Positions 1 through 9,261 of a stretch of DNA of 54,851 nt are shown here, piece by piece. The stretch covers positions 1,505,853 to 1,560,703 of the forward strand of contig NZ_HG005139.1 of assembly GCF_000455265.1 (NCBI RefSeq), read 5' to 3'. This DNA comes from Paenibacillus antibioticophila. Its GTDB lineage: Bacteria > Bacillota > Bacilli > Paenibacillales > Paenibacillaceae. Within the stretch, counting starts at the first letter, position 1. Each line of letters starts with the position of its first letter. The notes beneath the pieces are model-generated. The model worked only from the letters and a program-made list of their open reading frames with translations, was not told the origin of the DNA and ran no database searches. The translations under genes and the position numbers were made by a program.

Positions 1-1009
1 CTAGAGCTGTCCGCGAGAATTCGGGCAGTTCATCCAGAAACAGCACCCCTCGATGAGCCAGACTGACCTCTCCCGGCTTGGGAATGCCTCCTCCGCCAAT
101 CAGCCCGCCTGCAGAAATTGTATGATGTGGCGAGCGAAAGGGCCGCGTGGTCAATAGACCGCCGGTATGCTGGCGTAACAGGCCAGCCGCGCTGTAAATT
201 TTCGTGACCTCCAGCGACTCCTCGGGAGAAAGGGCGGGTAGGATGCCCGGAAGCCTGCGAATCAGCATCGTCTTGCCCGTGCCCGGAGGTCCTATTAGCA
301 GCAGATTATGCATCCCTGCAGCGGCAATGGTAAGCGCCCGTTTGACATGATGCTGTCCCAACACATCACAGTAATCCTCGGCTATGCTGGAGGGCTCTGC
401 CGCCGGAGCTAATGCGTCCCCTTCCCGTGTCGGCTGGCGGATCAAGCGTTCCCATGTTGCCGAATCAGCGGCGCTGGCTTGTTCCTGCTTGCCGTGATCT
501 AATCCACTTTCCGGCAGAAGCTGCTTCAAATGCTGAAGGCCATAAATGGTCATCCCTTCCAACAGCAACGCTTCCTCGACGTTGCCTTCAGGCACAAGCA
601 CGGCATGAAATCCATTCCTTCTCGCCAGATCCACCATGGCAAGGACGCCTGGAACAGGGCGAAGCGCGCCGTCAAGCGCCAGCTCGCCAATGATCAGGAG
701 CCGGTCCAGGCCCGGCAACTGGACTTGTCCGCTTGCGGCAAGCAGGCCGATGGCGATAGCCAGATCAAACGCTGTACCTTCCTTGCGAATATCGGCAGGC
801 GCAAGATTGATCGTTATTCGCTGCATGGGAAAGGTGAACCCGCAGTTTTTGATCGCAGATCGTACCCGTTCAACCGCCTCCCGGATCGCCGAATCCGGAA
901 GTCCCACCACCGTGGTCTGGGGAATCCCGCTCGCCAGATCGACCTCTACTTCAATCATAACTCCATCAATACCGTACAGACATGCGCTGGACACTTTGCT
1001 ATACAACAC
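1..1009 (-). CDS. ComM/YifB family AAA+ ATPase (Mg-chelatase-like), 5' part only
   Basis: The minus strand is open from about 1009 to the left edge, giving roughly 336 N-terminal residues of a protein that is usually about 510 long. Its start reads like YifB/ComM ([20 protein letters not shown], then [14 protein letters not shown]). A Walker A motif (GPPGTGKT, near 264-287) is followed by [19 protein letters not shown], a Walker B-type segment, near the window edge. ComM is a hexameric helicase that promotes branch migration during natural transformation in Gram-negatives; the role of Gram-positive YifB relatives is less clear. Two starts are possible: GTG at 1009, 8 nt after AAGAAGG, or TTG at 1006, which would match the family's Met-Tyr start. 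The family call is firm; the role in this host is inferred. Confidence 0.9.
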   Translation of the reverse strand, partial: MLYSKVSSACLYGIDGVMIEVEVDLASGIPQTTVVGLPDSAIREAVERVRSAIKNCGFTFPMQRITINLAPADIRKEGTAFDLAIAIGLLAASGQVQLPGLDRLLIIGELALDGALRPVPGVLAMVDLARRNGFHAVLVPEGNVEEALLLEGMTIYGLQHLKQLLPESGLDHGKQEQASAADSATWERLIRQPTREGDALAPAAEPSSIAEDYCDVLGQHHVKRALTIAAAGMHNLLLIGPPGTGKTMLIRRLPGILPALSPEESLEVTKIYSAAGLLRQHTGGLLTTRPFRSPHHTISAGGLIGGGGIPKPGEVSLAHRGVLFLDELPEFSRTAL

Positions 1010-1083
1010 AAAATACACCTTCTTCCATTGAATTCATTCGGCTTTGGCCGGTTCAAAGGGAAAAAGGTGCTTCCTTATTTCCG

Positions 1084-1138
1084 TGATTCTCTTATGATTC
1101 TCTATTGATTCTCTATTGATTCTCTAATGATTCTCTAA
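1084..1138. repeat. Five tandem copies of an 11-bp repeat
   Basis: Direct reading shows five consecutive 11-bp units of the form TGATTCTCTAT, starting at 1084, 1095, 1106, 1117 and 1128. Units 2 and 3 are identical, units 4 and 5 end in AA, and unit 1 ends in TA. The array lies about 75 bp upstream of the start of the minus-strand ComM-like gene. Eleven bp is close to one helical turn, so it may be either a slippage product or a phased binding array. Confidence 0.9.
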
Positions 1139-1285
1139 TGGTATCCTAGTTGCTTCCAGCTTAATTGTCAATTCAATCAGGGATTAAAAGTGGTTGTTCA
1201 AAAAGTCATCTTTTGATCGCGAAGTGATTCAAGAGACTCATTCGATGTCGAAGGATCCTCTTGATCCCCCGCTTCTCCGATTTTT

Positions 1286-1467
1286 AACGGACATTACGTC
1301 TTCTTAGAACTGATTACTGATGATGATGGAATTGTAACGGACATTTTGTGCACTTAGCTAGTAGATTTGAAGGGGAAAGGGTTGATTGAGCACTCTAAGT
1401 GGCGAAAATGTCCGTTAGCGATCAAAACAGTCCGAAAAGGCTCGTTAACAATCCAAAATGTCCGTTA
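1286..1467. repeat. Large imperfect palindrome built from AACGGACATT motifs
   Basis: AACGGACATT occurs at 1286 and 1336, 50 bp apart. Its reverse complement, AATGTCCGTTA, occurs at 1407 and 1457, also 50 bp apart. The four copies are symmetric about position 1376. The inner arms are the better preserved: AACGGACATTTT and a shared CACTTAG follow on both sides. Confidence 0.7.
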
Positions 1468-1470
1468 GAG

Positions 1471-1750
1471 GATCGGCGAAGCAGCCGCACGATGAGGGGA
1501 CCAGCGAAGCAGTGCGCAATCGAGGGATCGGTGGAGCAGCCGTACGTTCGAGGGATCGGTGGAGCAGTCGCGTTTAAAAATGTAAATATCATGTCGAGGA
1601 CCGCCGAAGCAACTAACTGCACGAGCGAGATCCTACGACGCAGCGGGTGTGAAGCAGGAGTGGAACGTGACCCTGCGGCGCGCAGCAGATGGGATGCAGG
1701 AGTGGAAAGCGGCCCTGCGACGCGCGGAGCGGGTGAAGCAGGCACTCCCA
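1471..1750. repeat. Degenerate GC-rich direct repeats, about 28 bp then about 42 bp
   Basis: Units resembling GATCGGCGAAGCAGCCG begin at 1471, 1499, 1526 and 1554 (27-28 bp period), with a degenerate fifth at 1599. They grade into three longer units (about 1629-1668, 1669-1711, 1712-1750) sharing CCTGCGGCGCGCAG and GCAGGAGTGGAA. The base composition is much richer in GC than the flanks. The units are contiguous, with no unique spacers. Confidence 0.65.
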
Positions 1751-2074
1751 AATCAAAAGTTGATTATTTGAACATGCACTAATAGATAGATTTCAGAAAA
1801 TCAAGTTACAAGCTCACAGAGGAATAATTTTTTTAAAAAGCAGTACAGGTGCTCCAAAGCTATGGGAGTGATACTTAATTGATATCAATATACATTGCAT
1901 TTTCCAGATTGAAGTGCAGCAAGGATCGACGGCATCCCTTATTTTTTCTGAAAATAAGACTATTTTAGCAAGGAATAAGCCTTTTTAAAATTGGAAGGAC
2001 GTCACCCTCTGATCGTTCTCGAAATGAGATAATATCCATATTAAAAAGTTGTGTATAAATCATGAACTTTTTAA

Positions 2075-2102
2075 GGAAAGCGTTTTAAAAACATGATACA
2101 AT
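2075..2102 (+). promoter_or_regulatory. Candidate sucC promoter (extended -10) overlapping a cre-like site
   Basis: TGATACAAT at 2094-2102 reads as an extended -10 (TG, one base, TACAAT). There is no good -35. In the -35 region, 2075-2088 (GGAAAGCGTTTTAA) matches 12 of 14 positions of the CcpA cre consensus TGWAANCGNTNWCA; the two misses are the first T and the C at position 13. This placement would fit carbon catabolite repression of a TCA-cycle operon, but it is a pattern match only. Confidence 0.35.
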
Positions 2103-2165
2103 GGGTTGGGTTTTATCTAATAAGGCTTTACCTCTAATACCGCCTGTGACAGGAGGATTCCAAGT

Positions 2166-3326
2166 ATGAATATCCACGAATATCAAGGAAAAGAAGTGCT
2201 TAAACAGTATGGAGTTGCCGTTCCGGAGGGACGAGTCGCATTTTCTGTAGATGAAGCGGTAGCTGCCGCGGAGGCGCTGAACAGTCCCGTTGTGGTTGTC
2301 AAGGCTCAAATCCATGCCGGAGGCCGCGGAAAGGCTGGCGGCGTCAAGGTTGCAAAGAGCTTGGAAGAGGTCCGTACATATGCGGATGACATTCTTGGCA
2401 AAGTGCTGGTCACGCATCAGACAGGGCCGGAAGGGAAAGAGGTCAAGCGCCTGCTGATCGAACAAGGATGCGATATTAAGAAGGAATACTACGTGGGCGT
2501 GGTTGTAGATCGCGGAACCGGACGAGTCGTTATGATGGCTTCAGAGGAAGGCGGCACCGAAATCGAGGAAGTTGCCGCGCATACGCCTGAGAAAATCATA
2601 AAAGAGATTATAGATCCCGCTATCGGACTTCAGGCCTTCCAGGCCCGAAGATTGGCTTTTGCCATAAACATTCCGAAGGAGCTTATCCAGGAAGCAGCCC
2701 GGTTCATGCTGGCTCTTTATGAAGCATTTATGGATAAGGATTGCTCCATCGCGGAGATCAACCCGTTGGTTGTGACCGGAGACGGGAAGGTCATGGCGCT
2801 GGATGCCAAGCTGAACTTTGATGCGAATGCCTTGTACCGCCATCCCGAGATTGTGGCGCTGCGCGATCTGGAAGAGGAGGATGTCAAGGAGATTGAAGCC
2901 TCGAAGTACGATTTGAGCTATATTGCACTGGACGGCAACATCGGTTGCATGGTGAACGGAGCGGGACTTGCGATGTCCACGATGGACATTATTAAATATT
3001 ATGGCGGAGACCCGGCCAATTTCCTGGATGTCGGGGGCGGCGCGACAGCAGAGAAGGTTACTGAAGCGTTTAAAATTATTTTATCCGACTCGAAGGTAAA
3101 AGGGATATTCGTCAACATCTTCGGCGGGATCATGAAATGCGATGTGATTGCTTCGGGGATCGTTGAAGCTGCCAAGCAAGTTGAGCTGGACCGTCCGCTG
3201 GTGGTTCGTCTGGAAGGAACCAATGTCGAGCTTGGCAAGAAAATATTGGGAGAATCAGGGCTTGCGATCGTATCGGCGGATTCTATGGCTGATGGCGCGC
3301 AGAAGATCGTCGCCTTGGTTTCCTGA
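2166..3326 (+). CDS. sucC: Succinate-CoA ligase [ADP-forming] subunit beta
   Basis: This 386-residue protein has the usual length of the family. It begins [20 protein letters not shown], the start of the ATP-grasp nucleotide-binding domain. The loop [15 protein letters not shown] binds nucleotide, and the C-terminal half carries the CoA-ligase domain with GGGATAEKV and [11 protein letters not shown]. With SucD it interconverts succinyl-CoA and succinate with substrate-level phosphorylation in the TCA cycle in the cytoplasm. AGGAGG at 2151-2156 sets the ATG start. sucD follows after 51 bp with no terminator between them, so the two are cotranscribed. The candidate promoter and cre-like site lie 65-90 bp upstream. 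Confidence 0.97.
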   Translation: MNIHEYQGKEVLKQYGVAVPEGRVAFSVDEAVAAAEALNSPVVVVKAQIHAGGRGKAGGVKVAKSLEEVRTYADDILGKVLVTHQTGPEGKEVKRLLIEQGCDIKKEYYVGVVVDRGTGRVVMMASEEGGTEIEEVAAHTPEKIIKEIIDPAIGLQAFQARRLAFAINIPKELIQEAARFMLALYEAFMDKDCSIAEINPLVVTGDGKVMALDAKLNFDANALYRHPEIVALRDLEEEDVKEIEASKYDLSYIALDGNIGCMVNGAGLAMSTMDIIKYYGGDPANFLDVGGGATAEKVTEAFKIILSDSKVKGIFVNIFGGIMKCDVIASGIVEAAKQVELDRPLVVRLEGTNVELGKKILGESGLAIVSADSMADGAQKIVALVS

Positions 3327-3377
3327 CCGTTGAACATCACCATATCACCTGTTCTATATTAGGGGAGGTATTTTTAG

Positions 3378-4307
3378 ATGAGTATATTGATCGGTAAACA
3401 GACCCGGGTTATTACCCAAGGAATTACAGGTAAAACGGCATTATTTCATGCCAAAGGGGCTTTGGATTACGGTACGCAAATGGTCGGCGGCACCTCGCCG
3501 GGAAAGGGCGGAACCCAGGTAGATATCGCGCTCGAAAACGGAGAGACTGTAAGTCTGCCTGTATTCAACACAGTTCGTGAAGCGAAGGAGGCAACGGGCG
3601 CAACGGCTAGCGTAATTTATGTGCCTCCTGCGGCGGCTGCAGATTCGATTCTGGAGGCGGTCGAAGCCGAGATGGAACTCGTAATCTGCATCACGGAAGG
3701 CATCCCGGTGCTTGATATGGTCAAGGTAAAGCGGTATATGGAAGGAAAGAAAACGGTGCTGATCGGGCCGAACTGTCCGGGGGTAATCACACCTGGAGAG
3801 TGCAAAATCGGCATTATGCCGGGCTATATCCATCTCCCCGGGCATGTAGGCGTCGTATCCCGCAGCGGAACGCTGACTTATGAGGCGGTTCACCAGTTAA
3901 CGACCCGCGGGATCGGTCAATCCTCGGCGGTGGGCATTGGCGGAGATCCGGTGAAGGGCTCGGAATTTATCGATATTCTGCAGCGTTTTAATGAGGACGA
4001 GGATACCCATGCGGTCATCATGATCGGCGAAATCGGCGGGACAGCCGAAGAAGAGGCTGCGGAATGGATCCGGGATCATATGACCAAGCCGGTTGTCGGA
4101 TTTATTGGCGGGGCAACAGCTCCGGCAGGTAAACGGATGGGTCATGCGGGAGCGATCATTTCCGGGGGCAAGGGCACAGCCAAGGAGAAGATTGAAAAGC
4201 TGGAGGAATGCGGGATTACGGTAGCTCCAACTCCTTCAGAAATGGGCTCAACGCTGGTTCGGGTGCTGGAGGAAAAAGGGATCCTGCAAGCCTGTCAGGC
4301 CAGATAG
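3378..4307 (+). CDS. sucD: Succinate-CoA ligase [ADP-forming] subunit alpha
   Basis: This 309-residue protein opens with a Rossmann-type CoA-binding domain ([20 protein letters not shown]). In the ligase domain, the motif [20 protein letters not shown] carries His256, which is transiently phosphorylated in the family. [20 protein letters not shown] is also typical. It pairs with SucC to form the TCA-cycle enzyme and provides the CoA site and the phosphohistidine. GGGGAGG at 3361-3367 precedes the ATG. The pair sits immediately before dprA, as in B. subtilis, but a hairpin terminator at 4352-4395 separates them. Confidence 0.97.
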   Translation: MSILIGKQTRVITQGITGKTALFHAKGALDYGTQMVGGTSPGKGGTQVDIALENGETVSLPVFNTVREAKEATGATASVIYVPPAAAADSILEAVEAEMELVICITEGIPVLDMVKVKRYMEGKKTVLIGPNCPGVITPGECKIGIMPGYIHLPGHVGVVSRSGTLTYEAVHQLTTRGIGQSSAVGIGGDPVKGSEFIDILQRFNEDEDTHAVIMIGEIGGTAEEEAAEWIRDHMTKPVVGFIGGATAPAGKRMGHAGAIISGGKGTAKEKIEKLEECGITVAPTPSEMGSTLVRVLEEKGILQACQAR

Positions 4308-4311
4308 GCTG

Positions 4312-4339
4312 TTGCAACATGCGCAACTTTTGATATAAT
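4312..4339 (+). promoter_or_regulatory. Sigma-A-type promoter upstream of dprA
   Basis: TTGCAA at 4312-4317, a 16-bp spacer, and TATAAT at 4334-4339 make a near-consensus vegetative promoter right after the sucD stop. Its predicted start is near 4346, just before the terminator hairpin at 4352-4395, so the first thing transcribed would be that hairpin. Confidence 0.5.
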
Positions 4340-4351
4340 CAGTTCAAAGGT

Positions 4352-4395
4352 AAGCAACCTTCAGATTCCTGCGGGAAATGAGGGTTGCTTTTTTT
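4352..4395 (+). terminator. Intrinsic terminator between sucD and dprA
   Basis: AAGCAACCTTC pairs with GAGGGTTGCTT (one G-U), with a loop of about 15 nt, followed by seven T residues. It should end sucCD transcripts. Because the promoter at 4312-4339 lies upstream of it, it may also act on the dprA leader. Confidence 0.8.
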
Positions 4396-4430
4396 GCGTT
4401 GTGCTAAGTTGAGGGAAGGATGTGACTTCC

Positions 4431-5519
4431 GTGGATCGACGGAATATGCTGATTGGATTGCATGAGTGCCCCGGATTAGGGTGGAAGCGAATTGAAGGTA
4501 TTCTGCGCAAGGAGAAGCAGTGGACAGAAGCATGCCATTTTCAAGCCGGGGACTGGATGGAGTGTGGACTGGAGTCAGAGCTTGCGCTCCGGCTGGCGGA
4601 GGAGTTCGATGAAGCATGGATTGAGACGAGGTTATCTTTGATGGAGAGAAGCGGTGTTCAGGCGATCACCATTTTCGATCCCGAATATCCTGTATTAATG
4701 AAGGAAACGGCAAAACCGCCCTGGGTTCTGTATGCTATCGGCGATCCGGAGCTCTTAAACAGGGTAACGATTGCAATGATCGGGACGCGCATCCCGACCG
4801 CCTATGGACGCAGGGTGGCAGAAGATCTTACGGAAGCCTTGTGTAATGAAGGTGCAGTTATTGTCAGCGGTCTGGCGCGCGGAATCGACGGAATTTGTCA
4901 TGAGGCGGCAATTCGCTGTAACGGATCCACCATTGCGGTGCTGGGTACGGCGATTGACACGGTCTATCCTTCAGAGCACAGCGGGCTATACCGGATGATT
5001 GCACAGCGAGGTCTGGTGCTGTCCGAATACCCCATAGGGACGAAGAGCCATCCCGGGCTGTTCCCCCAACGCAACCGGATCATTGCCGGTATTTCCCGCG
5101 GGGCGGTAGTCGTGGAAGCCGATGCTCGAAGCGGATCCCTAATTACTGCGGATCAGGCGCTGGAGGCGGGCAGGGATGTGTTCGCGGTGCCGGGACCGAT
5201 TACTTCGCCCAAAAGCAGGGGGACGCTGGGGCTTCTCAAGCAAGGAGCGAAAATAGTGACCGAGCCCTCCGATATTCTAGAGGAATATGAGCAGGAATTA
5301 AAGGGCCGCGGTACGAAAAGCCGCTCCCTCCTTGCAATAAACGAGTTGACAAATGAGGAGCGCAAAATATACCATATGCTGGAGCAGGAGGACTTTACTT
5401 TTGACAGGCTAAGGGAACAGACCATGTGGGAGTTTGGACATTTACATTCAGTTCTGTTATCTTTAATCATGAAAAAAGCGGTAGTTCAATTACCTGGTTC
5501 TGTTTATAAGATTATATAG
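4431..5519 (+). CDS. dprA: DNA-processing protein DprA
   Basis: DprA binds single-stranded DNA and loads RecA during natural transformation. The Rossmann-like core has MIGTRIPTAYGRRVAEDLTE, VSGLARGIDGICHEAA, TIAVLGTAIDTVYP, FPQRNRIIAGISRGAVVVEA and SGSLITADQALEAGRDVFAV, all typical. A winged-helix-like C-terminal segment follows (about residues 295-362). GTG at 4431 is chosen as the start because GAGGGAAGG (4411-4419) is correctly spaced for it; the in-frame GTG at 4422 would be only 2-3 nt from that site. The length of 362 residues is normal. The ComM-like gene lies 3.4 kb upstream on the other strand. Confidence 0.95.
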   Translation: MDRRNMLIGLHECPGLGWKRIEGILRKEKQWTEACHFQAGDWMECGLESELALRLAEEFDEAWIETRLSLMERSGVQAITIFDPEYPVLMKETAKPPWVLYAIGDPELLNRVTIAMIGTRIPTAYGRRVAEDLTEALCNEGAVIVSGLARGIDGICHEAAIRCNGSTIAVLGTAIDTVYPSEHSGLYRMIAQRGLVLSEYPIGTKSHPGLFPQRNRIIAGISRGAVVVEADARSGSLITADQALEAGRDVFAVPGPITSPKSRGTLGLLKQGAKIVTEPSDILEEYEQELKGRGTKSRSLLAINELTNEERKIYHMLEQEDFTFDRLREQTMWEFGHLHSVLLSLIMKKAVVQLPGSVYKII

Positions 5520-5608
5520 TCCATTCCTAACTGAGAGTGGCTTGTACAAGTGACTATATACTGCGTATTTTATTCAAGTGTTGTAATGTCTGAGAGGAGG
5601 ATGAACCT

Positions 5609-7711
5609 GTGGCGGATTCACTCGTCATCGTGGAGTCGCCTGCCAAGGCGAAAACGATTGGCAAATACTTAGGGAGCAAATACATCGTGAAAGCCTCAAT
5701 GGGACATGTTCGCGATTTGCCCAAAAGCCAAATTGGGGTTGAAGTAGAGAATGACTTCAGTCCGAAGTATATTACGATCCGCGGAAAGGGTTCTGTATTA
5801 AAAGAGTTAAAGGATGCCAGTAAAAAGGTAAAGAAAATTTATCTGGCGGCTGACCCCGATCGTGAAGGTGAAGCAATCGCTTGGCACTTGGCTCATGTAC
5901 TGGATCTGGACCAGACGGAAAGCTGCCGGGTCGTATTTAATGAAATTACGAAGCAAGCTGTAAAGGATGCATTCAAAACCCCGCGTAAAATCAATATGGA
6001 CCTTGTTAATGCCCAACAGGCCAGACGGATTCTGGACCGCCTTGTCGGTTACAAGATCAGTCCGCTGCTGTGGAAAAAGGTAAAGAAGGGCTTGTCTGCA
6101 GGACGTGTTCAATCGGTTGCTGTCAAGATCATTCTGGACCGGGAGAACGAAATTTCGGCGTTTGTGCCCGAAGAATACTGGAGCATTACGGCTCGCCTGA
6201 CGACAAAGGGAACTCCTTTTGAGGCCAAGTTCTATCAATATAAAGGAGAAAAGCTGGAGCTTACCAATGAGCAGCAGGTTCAGACCATTCTGCAGGGGAT
6301 CGAAGGAGCAAATTTTTCCGTCGCAGAGGTGAAGGAGAAGGAGCGCTTGCGTCATCCGGCAGCTCCATTTACAACGAGCTCCCTGCAGCAGGAGGCAGCC
6401 CGGAAGCTGAACTTCCGTGCCGCGAAGACGATGTCTGTTGCTCAGCAGTTATATGAAGGGGTCGACTTGGGCAAGGAAGGCACCGTCGGTCTGATTACCT
6501 ATATGCGTACAGATTCCACGCGAATTGCTGCTTCGGCCCAAGAGGAAGCCAAAGATTATATTCAAGCCAAATATGGCGAGAGTTATGTGCCTGAATCACC
6601 GCGTCAATACTCGAAGAAAGCAGCTGGCGCACAGGATGCGCATGAAGCCATCCGTCCAACCTCGGCGCTTCGGGATCCGGATTCAGTGAAGGCATTTACA
6701 AGCCGGGATCAATACAGGTTATACAAGCTGATCTGGGAACGCTTTATGGCGAGCCAGATGGCTTCGGCAGTGCTGGATACGATGTCTGTTGATATTGCAG
6801 CCGGTGAATCGGTATTCCGTGCAGTCGGTTCAAAAATTCGGTTCCATGGATTTATGAAGGTATACGTAGAAGGAAATGACGATGGAACGACCGAGGATGA
6901 TAAGTTTCTTCCTCCGATGCAGGCAGGGGATGCGCTGGAGATCCACGAGATCGAGCCAAAGCAGCATTTTACACAGCCTCCTCCAAGATATACCGAGGCC
7001 AGACTGGTGAAGACGCTGGAGGAGCTGGGAATTGGACGTCCGAGTACGTACGCGCCAACGCTTGAAACCATCCAGAAGCGAGGCTATGTAGCGATCGAGG
7101 AGAAGAAGTTTGTCCCTACTGAGCTTGGAGAACTGATCAATGAGCAGATGGAACAATACTTCCCGGAAATCCTGGATGTAGAATTTACCGCTCATATGGA
7201 AGGTGACCTTGACCATGTAGAAGAAGGCTCGGAGGACTGGGTTCGGGTCCTGGGAGAGTTCTACAAGACCTTTGAGCAGCGTCTTGAGGTGGCTGAGGAA
7301 GAAATGAAGGAGATCGAGATTGAAGATGAGGTCTCTGACGAAATATGTGAGAAGTGCGGCAAGCCTATGGTCTATAAACTCGGCCGCTTCGGGAAGTTTC
7401 TGGCATGCTCCGGATTTCCGGATTGCCGGAATACGAAGCCGATCATCAAGGATATTGGCGTGACCTGTCCAAAGTGCAAGGAAGGTCATGTGGTTGAACG
7501 CCGCAGTAAAAAGGGCAGGATCTTTTATGGCTGCGACAGATACCCTGAGTGCGACTTTGTGTCATGGGATAAGCCCTCTCCGAAGCCTTGTCCTAATTGC
7601 GGCTCCTTGCTGGTCGAGAAGCGCAACAAGCAGGGAGGGAAGCTGCAATGTACGGCCTGCGACTTTACGGAGCAGATCGAGGATCAGGATGACGATAGCA
7701 TTGAAGATTGA
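5609..7711 (+). CDS. topA: DNA topoisomerase I (type IA)
   Basis: Topoisomerase I relaxes negative supercoils by passing strands through a single-strand break. The 700-residue protein has an N-terminal Toprim domain ([32 protein letters not shown] with the DxDxE acidic residues) and the catalytic motif [12 protein letters not shown] with Tyr298. The C-terminus has three Cys4 zinc ribbons (CEKCG...CSGFPDC, CPKCK...CDRYPEC, CPNCG...CTAC). GTG at 5609 is well placed after GAGAGGAGG. The stop codon abuts the upstream end of the trmFO reading frame, so the two are probably cotranscribed. Confidence 0.97.
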   Translation: MADSLVIVESPAKAKTIGKYLGSKYIVKASMGHVRDLPKSQIGVEVENDFSPKYITIRGKGSVLKELKDASKKVKKIYLAADPDREGEAIAWHLAHVLDLDQTESCRVVFNEITKQAVKDAFKTPRKINMDLVNAQQARRILDRLVGYKISPLLWKKVKKGLSAGRVQSVAVKIILDRENEISAFVPEEYWSITARLTTKGTPFEAKFYQYKGEKLELTNEQQVQTILQGIEGANFSVAEVKEKERLRHPAAPFTTSSLQQEAARKLNFRAAKTMSVAQQLYEGVDLGKEGTVGLITYMRTDSTRIAASAQEEAKDYIQAKYGESYVPESPRQYSKKAAGAQDAHEAIRPTSALRDPDSVKAFTSRDQYRLYKLIWERFMASQMASAVLDTMSVDIAAGESVFRAVGSKIRFHGFMKVYVEGNDDGTTEDDKFLPPMQAGDALEIHEIEPKQHFTQPPPRYTEARLVKTLEELGIGRPSTYAPTLETIQKRGYVAIEEKKFVPTELGELINEQMEQYFPEILDVEFTAHMEGDLDHVEEGSEDWVRVLGEFYKTFEQRLEVAEEEMKEIEIEDEVSDEICEKCGKPMVYKLGRFGKFLACSGFPDCRNTKPIIKDIGVTCPKCKEGHVVERRSKKGRIFYGCDRYPECDFVSWDKPSPKPCPNCGSLLVEKRNKQGGKLQCTACDFTEQIEDQDDDSIED

Positions 7712-7768
7712 GTGATAACCTTATCAACTCTACTTGAAGATTACAGCAAGATCCGGGAGGATAAGACA

Positions 7769-9088
7769 TTGACAGACACGAAGAAGGTAACCGTCATCGG
7801 AGCGGGTCTGGCTGGCAGTGAAGCTGCATGGCAGCTTGCCAGCCGGGGCGTTCCGGTGAAGTTATATGAGATGCGGCCGGTCGTAAAGACGCCGGCCCAT
7901 CATACAGATAAATTTGCCGAGCTCGTATGCAGCAATTCGCTGAGGGCTAACGGGCTTACCAATGCGGTGGGTGTGCTGAAGGAAGAGATGAGAATGTTGA
8001 ATTCTCTGGTCCTCGGTTCGGCTGACCGCAATGCGGTGCCTGCCGGAGGGGCGCTGGCTGTCGACCGTGACGGATTCTCCGGTGAGATCACCGCTTCTCT
8101 TCATGAGCACCCGCTCGTAGAGGTTGTAAATGAAGAAATCACCCAAATTCCGGAGGATGGAATTGTAGTTATTGCCACGGGACCGCTGACGTCTCCGGCA
8201 TTATCGGAGCAAATCCGCAACTTAACGGGTGAGGATTATTTTTATTTCTATGATGCGGCTGCCCCGATTGTGGAGAAGGATTCCATCGATATGAGTAAAG
8301 TGTACCTGGCTTCTCGCTATGATAAGGGGGAAGCGGCTTATCTGAACTGCCCGATGAGCGAGGAGGAGTTCGATGCCTTTTACGAGGCGCTGATTACGGC
8401 CGAGGTTGCTCAGCTCAAGGAATTTGAGAAAGAGATTTATTTTGAGGGCTGCATGCCGATCGAGATTATGATGCGGCGCGGCAAGCAGACAGCCCTGTTC
8501 GGACCGATGAAGCCGGTCGGCCTGGTCAATCCGCATACCGGAACACTTCCTCATGCGGTGGTGCAATTGCGCCAGGATAATGCCGCGGGAACCTTGTACA
8601 ATTTGGTTGGCTTCCAGACTCATTTGAAGTGGGGAGAACAAAAGCGGGTATTTTCAATGATTCCCGGACTTGAAAATGCCGAATTTGTCCGGTACGGGGT
8701 CATGCACCGGAATACCTTTATCAATTCTCCAAGGCTGCTGTCTCCGACTTACCAGCTCAAGGAACGCCCGACTTTATTCTTTGCTGGACAAATGACCGGT
8801 GTGGAAGGATATGTTGAGTCTGCTGCTTCCGGCTTGATCGCAGGAATTAATGCCGTTCAAGCTTATCAGGAACGGGAAGGAATTGTATTCCCGGAAGATA
8901 CGGCGCTTGGAAGCATGGCGAGATATGTTACCAATGCGGATATTGAGCATTTTCAACCGATGAATGCGAATTTCGGTCTGTTCCCGAAGCTCGATACCAG
9001 ATATCGGAAGAAGGCGGAGAAGAATGAAGCGCTGGCGCATCGGGCTCTTGACAGTCTGAGGTCTTTTATTGGTGAAAAGGGACTATAA
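7769..9088 (+). CDS. trmFO: Methylenetetrahydrofolate-tRNA-(uracil-54) methyltransferase TrmFO
   Basis: TrmFO is the folate- and FAD-dependent enzyme that makes 5-methyluridine at position 54 of the tRNA T-loop. The N-terminus has the FAD dinucleotide motif [40 protein letters not shown] and [19 protein letters not shown] are strongly typical of the family. The frame is open back to a GTG at 7712, but GGGAGG at 7755-7760 sits 8 nt before TTG at 7769. That start gives [13 protein letters not shown] and 439 residues, the family length. In B. subtilis the next gene is the recombinase xerC/codV; here a repeat element follows instead. Confidence 0.95.
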   Translation: MTDTKKVTVIGAGLAGSEAAWQLASRGVPVKLYEMRPVVKTPAHHTDKFAELVCSNSLRANGLTNAVGVLKEEMRMLNSLVLGSADRNAVPAGGALAVDRDGFSGEITASLHEHPLVEVVNEEITQIPEDGIVVIATGPLTSPALSEQIRNLTGEDYFYFYDAAAPIVEKDSIDMSKVYLASRYDKGEAAYLNCPMSEEEFDAFYEALITAEVAQLKEFEKEIYFEGCMPIEIMMRRGKQTALFGPMKPVGLVNPHTGTLPHAVVQLRQDNAAGTLYNLVGFQTHLKWGEQKRVFSMIPGLENAEFVRYGVMHRNTFINSPRLLSPTYQLKERPTLFFAGQMTGVEGYVESAASGLIAGINAVQAYQEREGIVFPEDTALGSMARYVTNADIEHFQPMNANFGLFPKLDTRYRKKAEKNEALAHRALDSLRSFIGEKGL

Positions 9089-9094
9089 GTGAGA

Positions 9095-9261
9095 GTTCAA
9101 AAAGTCAACTTTTCAGCGCCGAGAAGGTTGCGAGAACCCGAAGAAGGAGGAACGGAGTGTAGGTAGACCCTACATGAGTACCAGAGTTCTAGGGTGAACG
9201 CAAGATTCGATGTCGAATTTACCTCTTGAATTACTTCGTGATCAAAAGATGACTTTTTGAA
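9095..9261. repeat. 167-bp element with inverted ends, MITE-like
   Basis: GTTCAAAAAGTCAACTTTT (9095-9113) is inverted at 9244-9261 (AAAAGATGACTTTTTGAA); the 18-bp arms differ at one or two positions. The interior has a small hairpin (TGTAGG...CCTACA, near 9158-9174) and no coding capacity. About 57 bp of its right end recurs at 1196-1250 and a 20-bp piece at 52021-52040, which shows it belongs to a dispersed family. It starts 6 bp after the trmFO stop, exactly where xerC lies in B. subtilis. Confidence 0.8.

Larger units (their letters stand above)
1196..1773. repeat. Long composite element with inverted ends
   Basis: The left end (1196-1217, GTTCAAAAAGTCATCTTTTG then AT) and the reverse complement of the right end (about 1751-1773, beginning GTTCAAATAATCAACTTTTG) match at most positions. 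About 57 bp of the left end also matches the right end of the element at 9095-9261 in reverse orientation. The interior is unrelated to that shorter element and carries nested repeats. No transposase frame is visible, so it is either a non-autonomous element or a site where several repeats accumulated. Confidence 0.55.
1010..2165. other. Gene-free, repeat-rich intergenic region before sucC
   Basis: No convincing gene lies here. From left to right it holds five 11-bp tandem repeats (1084-1138), a long element with inverted ends (1196-1773) that contains a large imperfect palindrome (1286-1467) and two sets of degenerate GC-rich tandem repeats (1471-1750), an AT-rich stretch without obvious features (about 1774-2070), and the sucC control region (2070-2160). 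The open frames at 1399-1782 and its antisense are made of the repeats and have no start signal or recognisable domain. Confidence 0.8.

Noticed and set aside
412..1108. Plus-strand open frames opposite the ComM-like gene
   Set aside because: They are antisense to a clear AAA+ gene with Walker A and B motifs and show no protein-like pattern.
1471..1750. Possible CRISPR array
   Set aside because: Units are degenerate and contiguous, with no unique spacers of constant length, and no cas gene is nearby.
1399..1782. Open frame of 127 codons in the intergenic repeat region
   Set aside because: It is composed of the degenerate repeats, has no ribosome binding site or recognisable domain, and an antisense frame is equally open.
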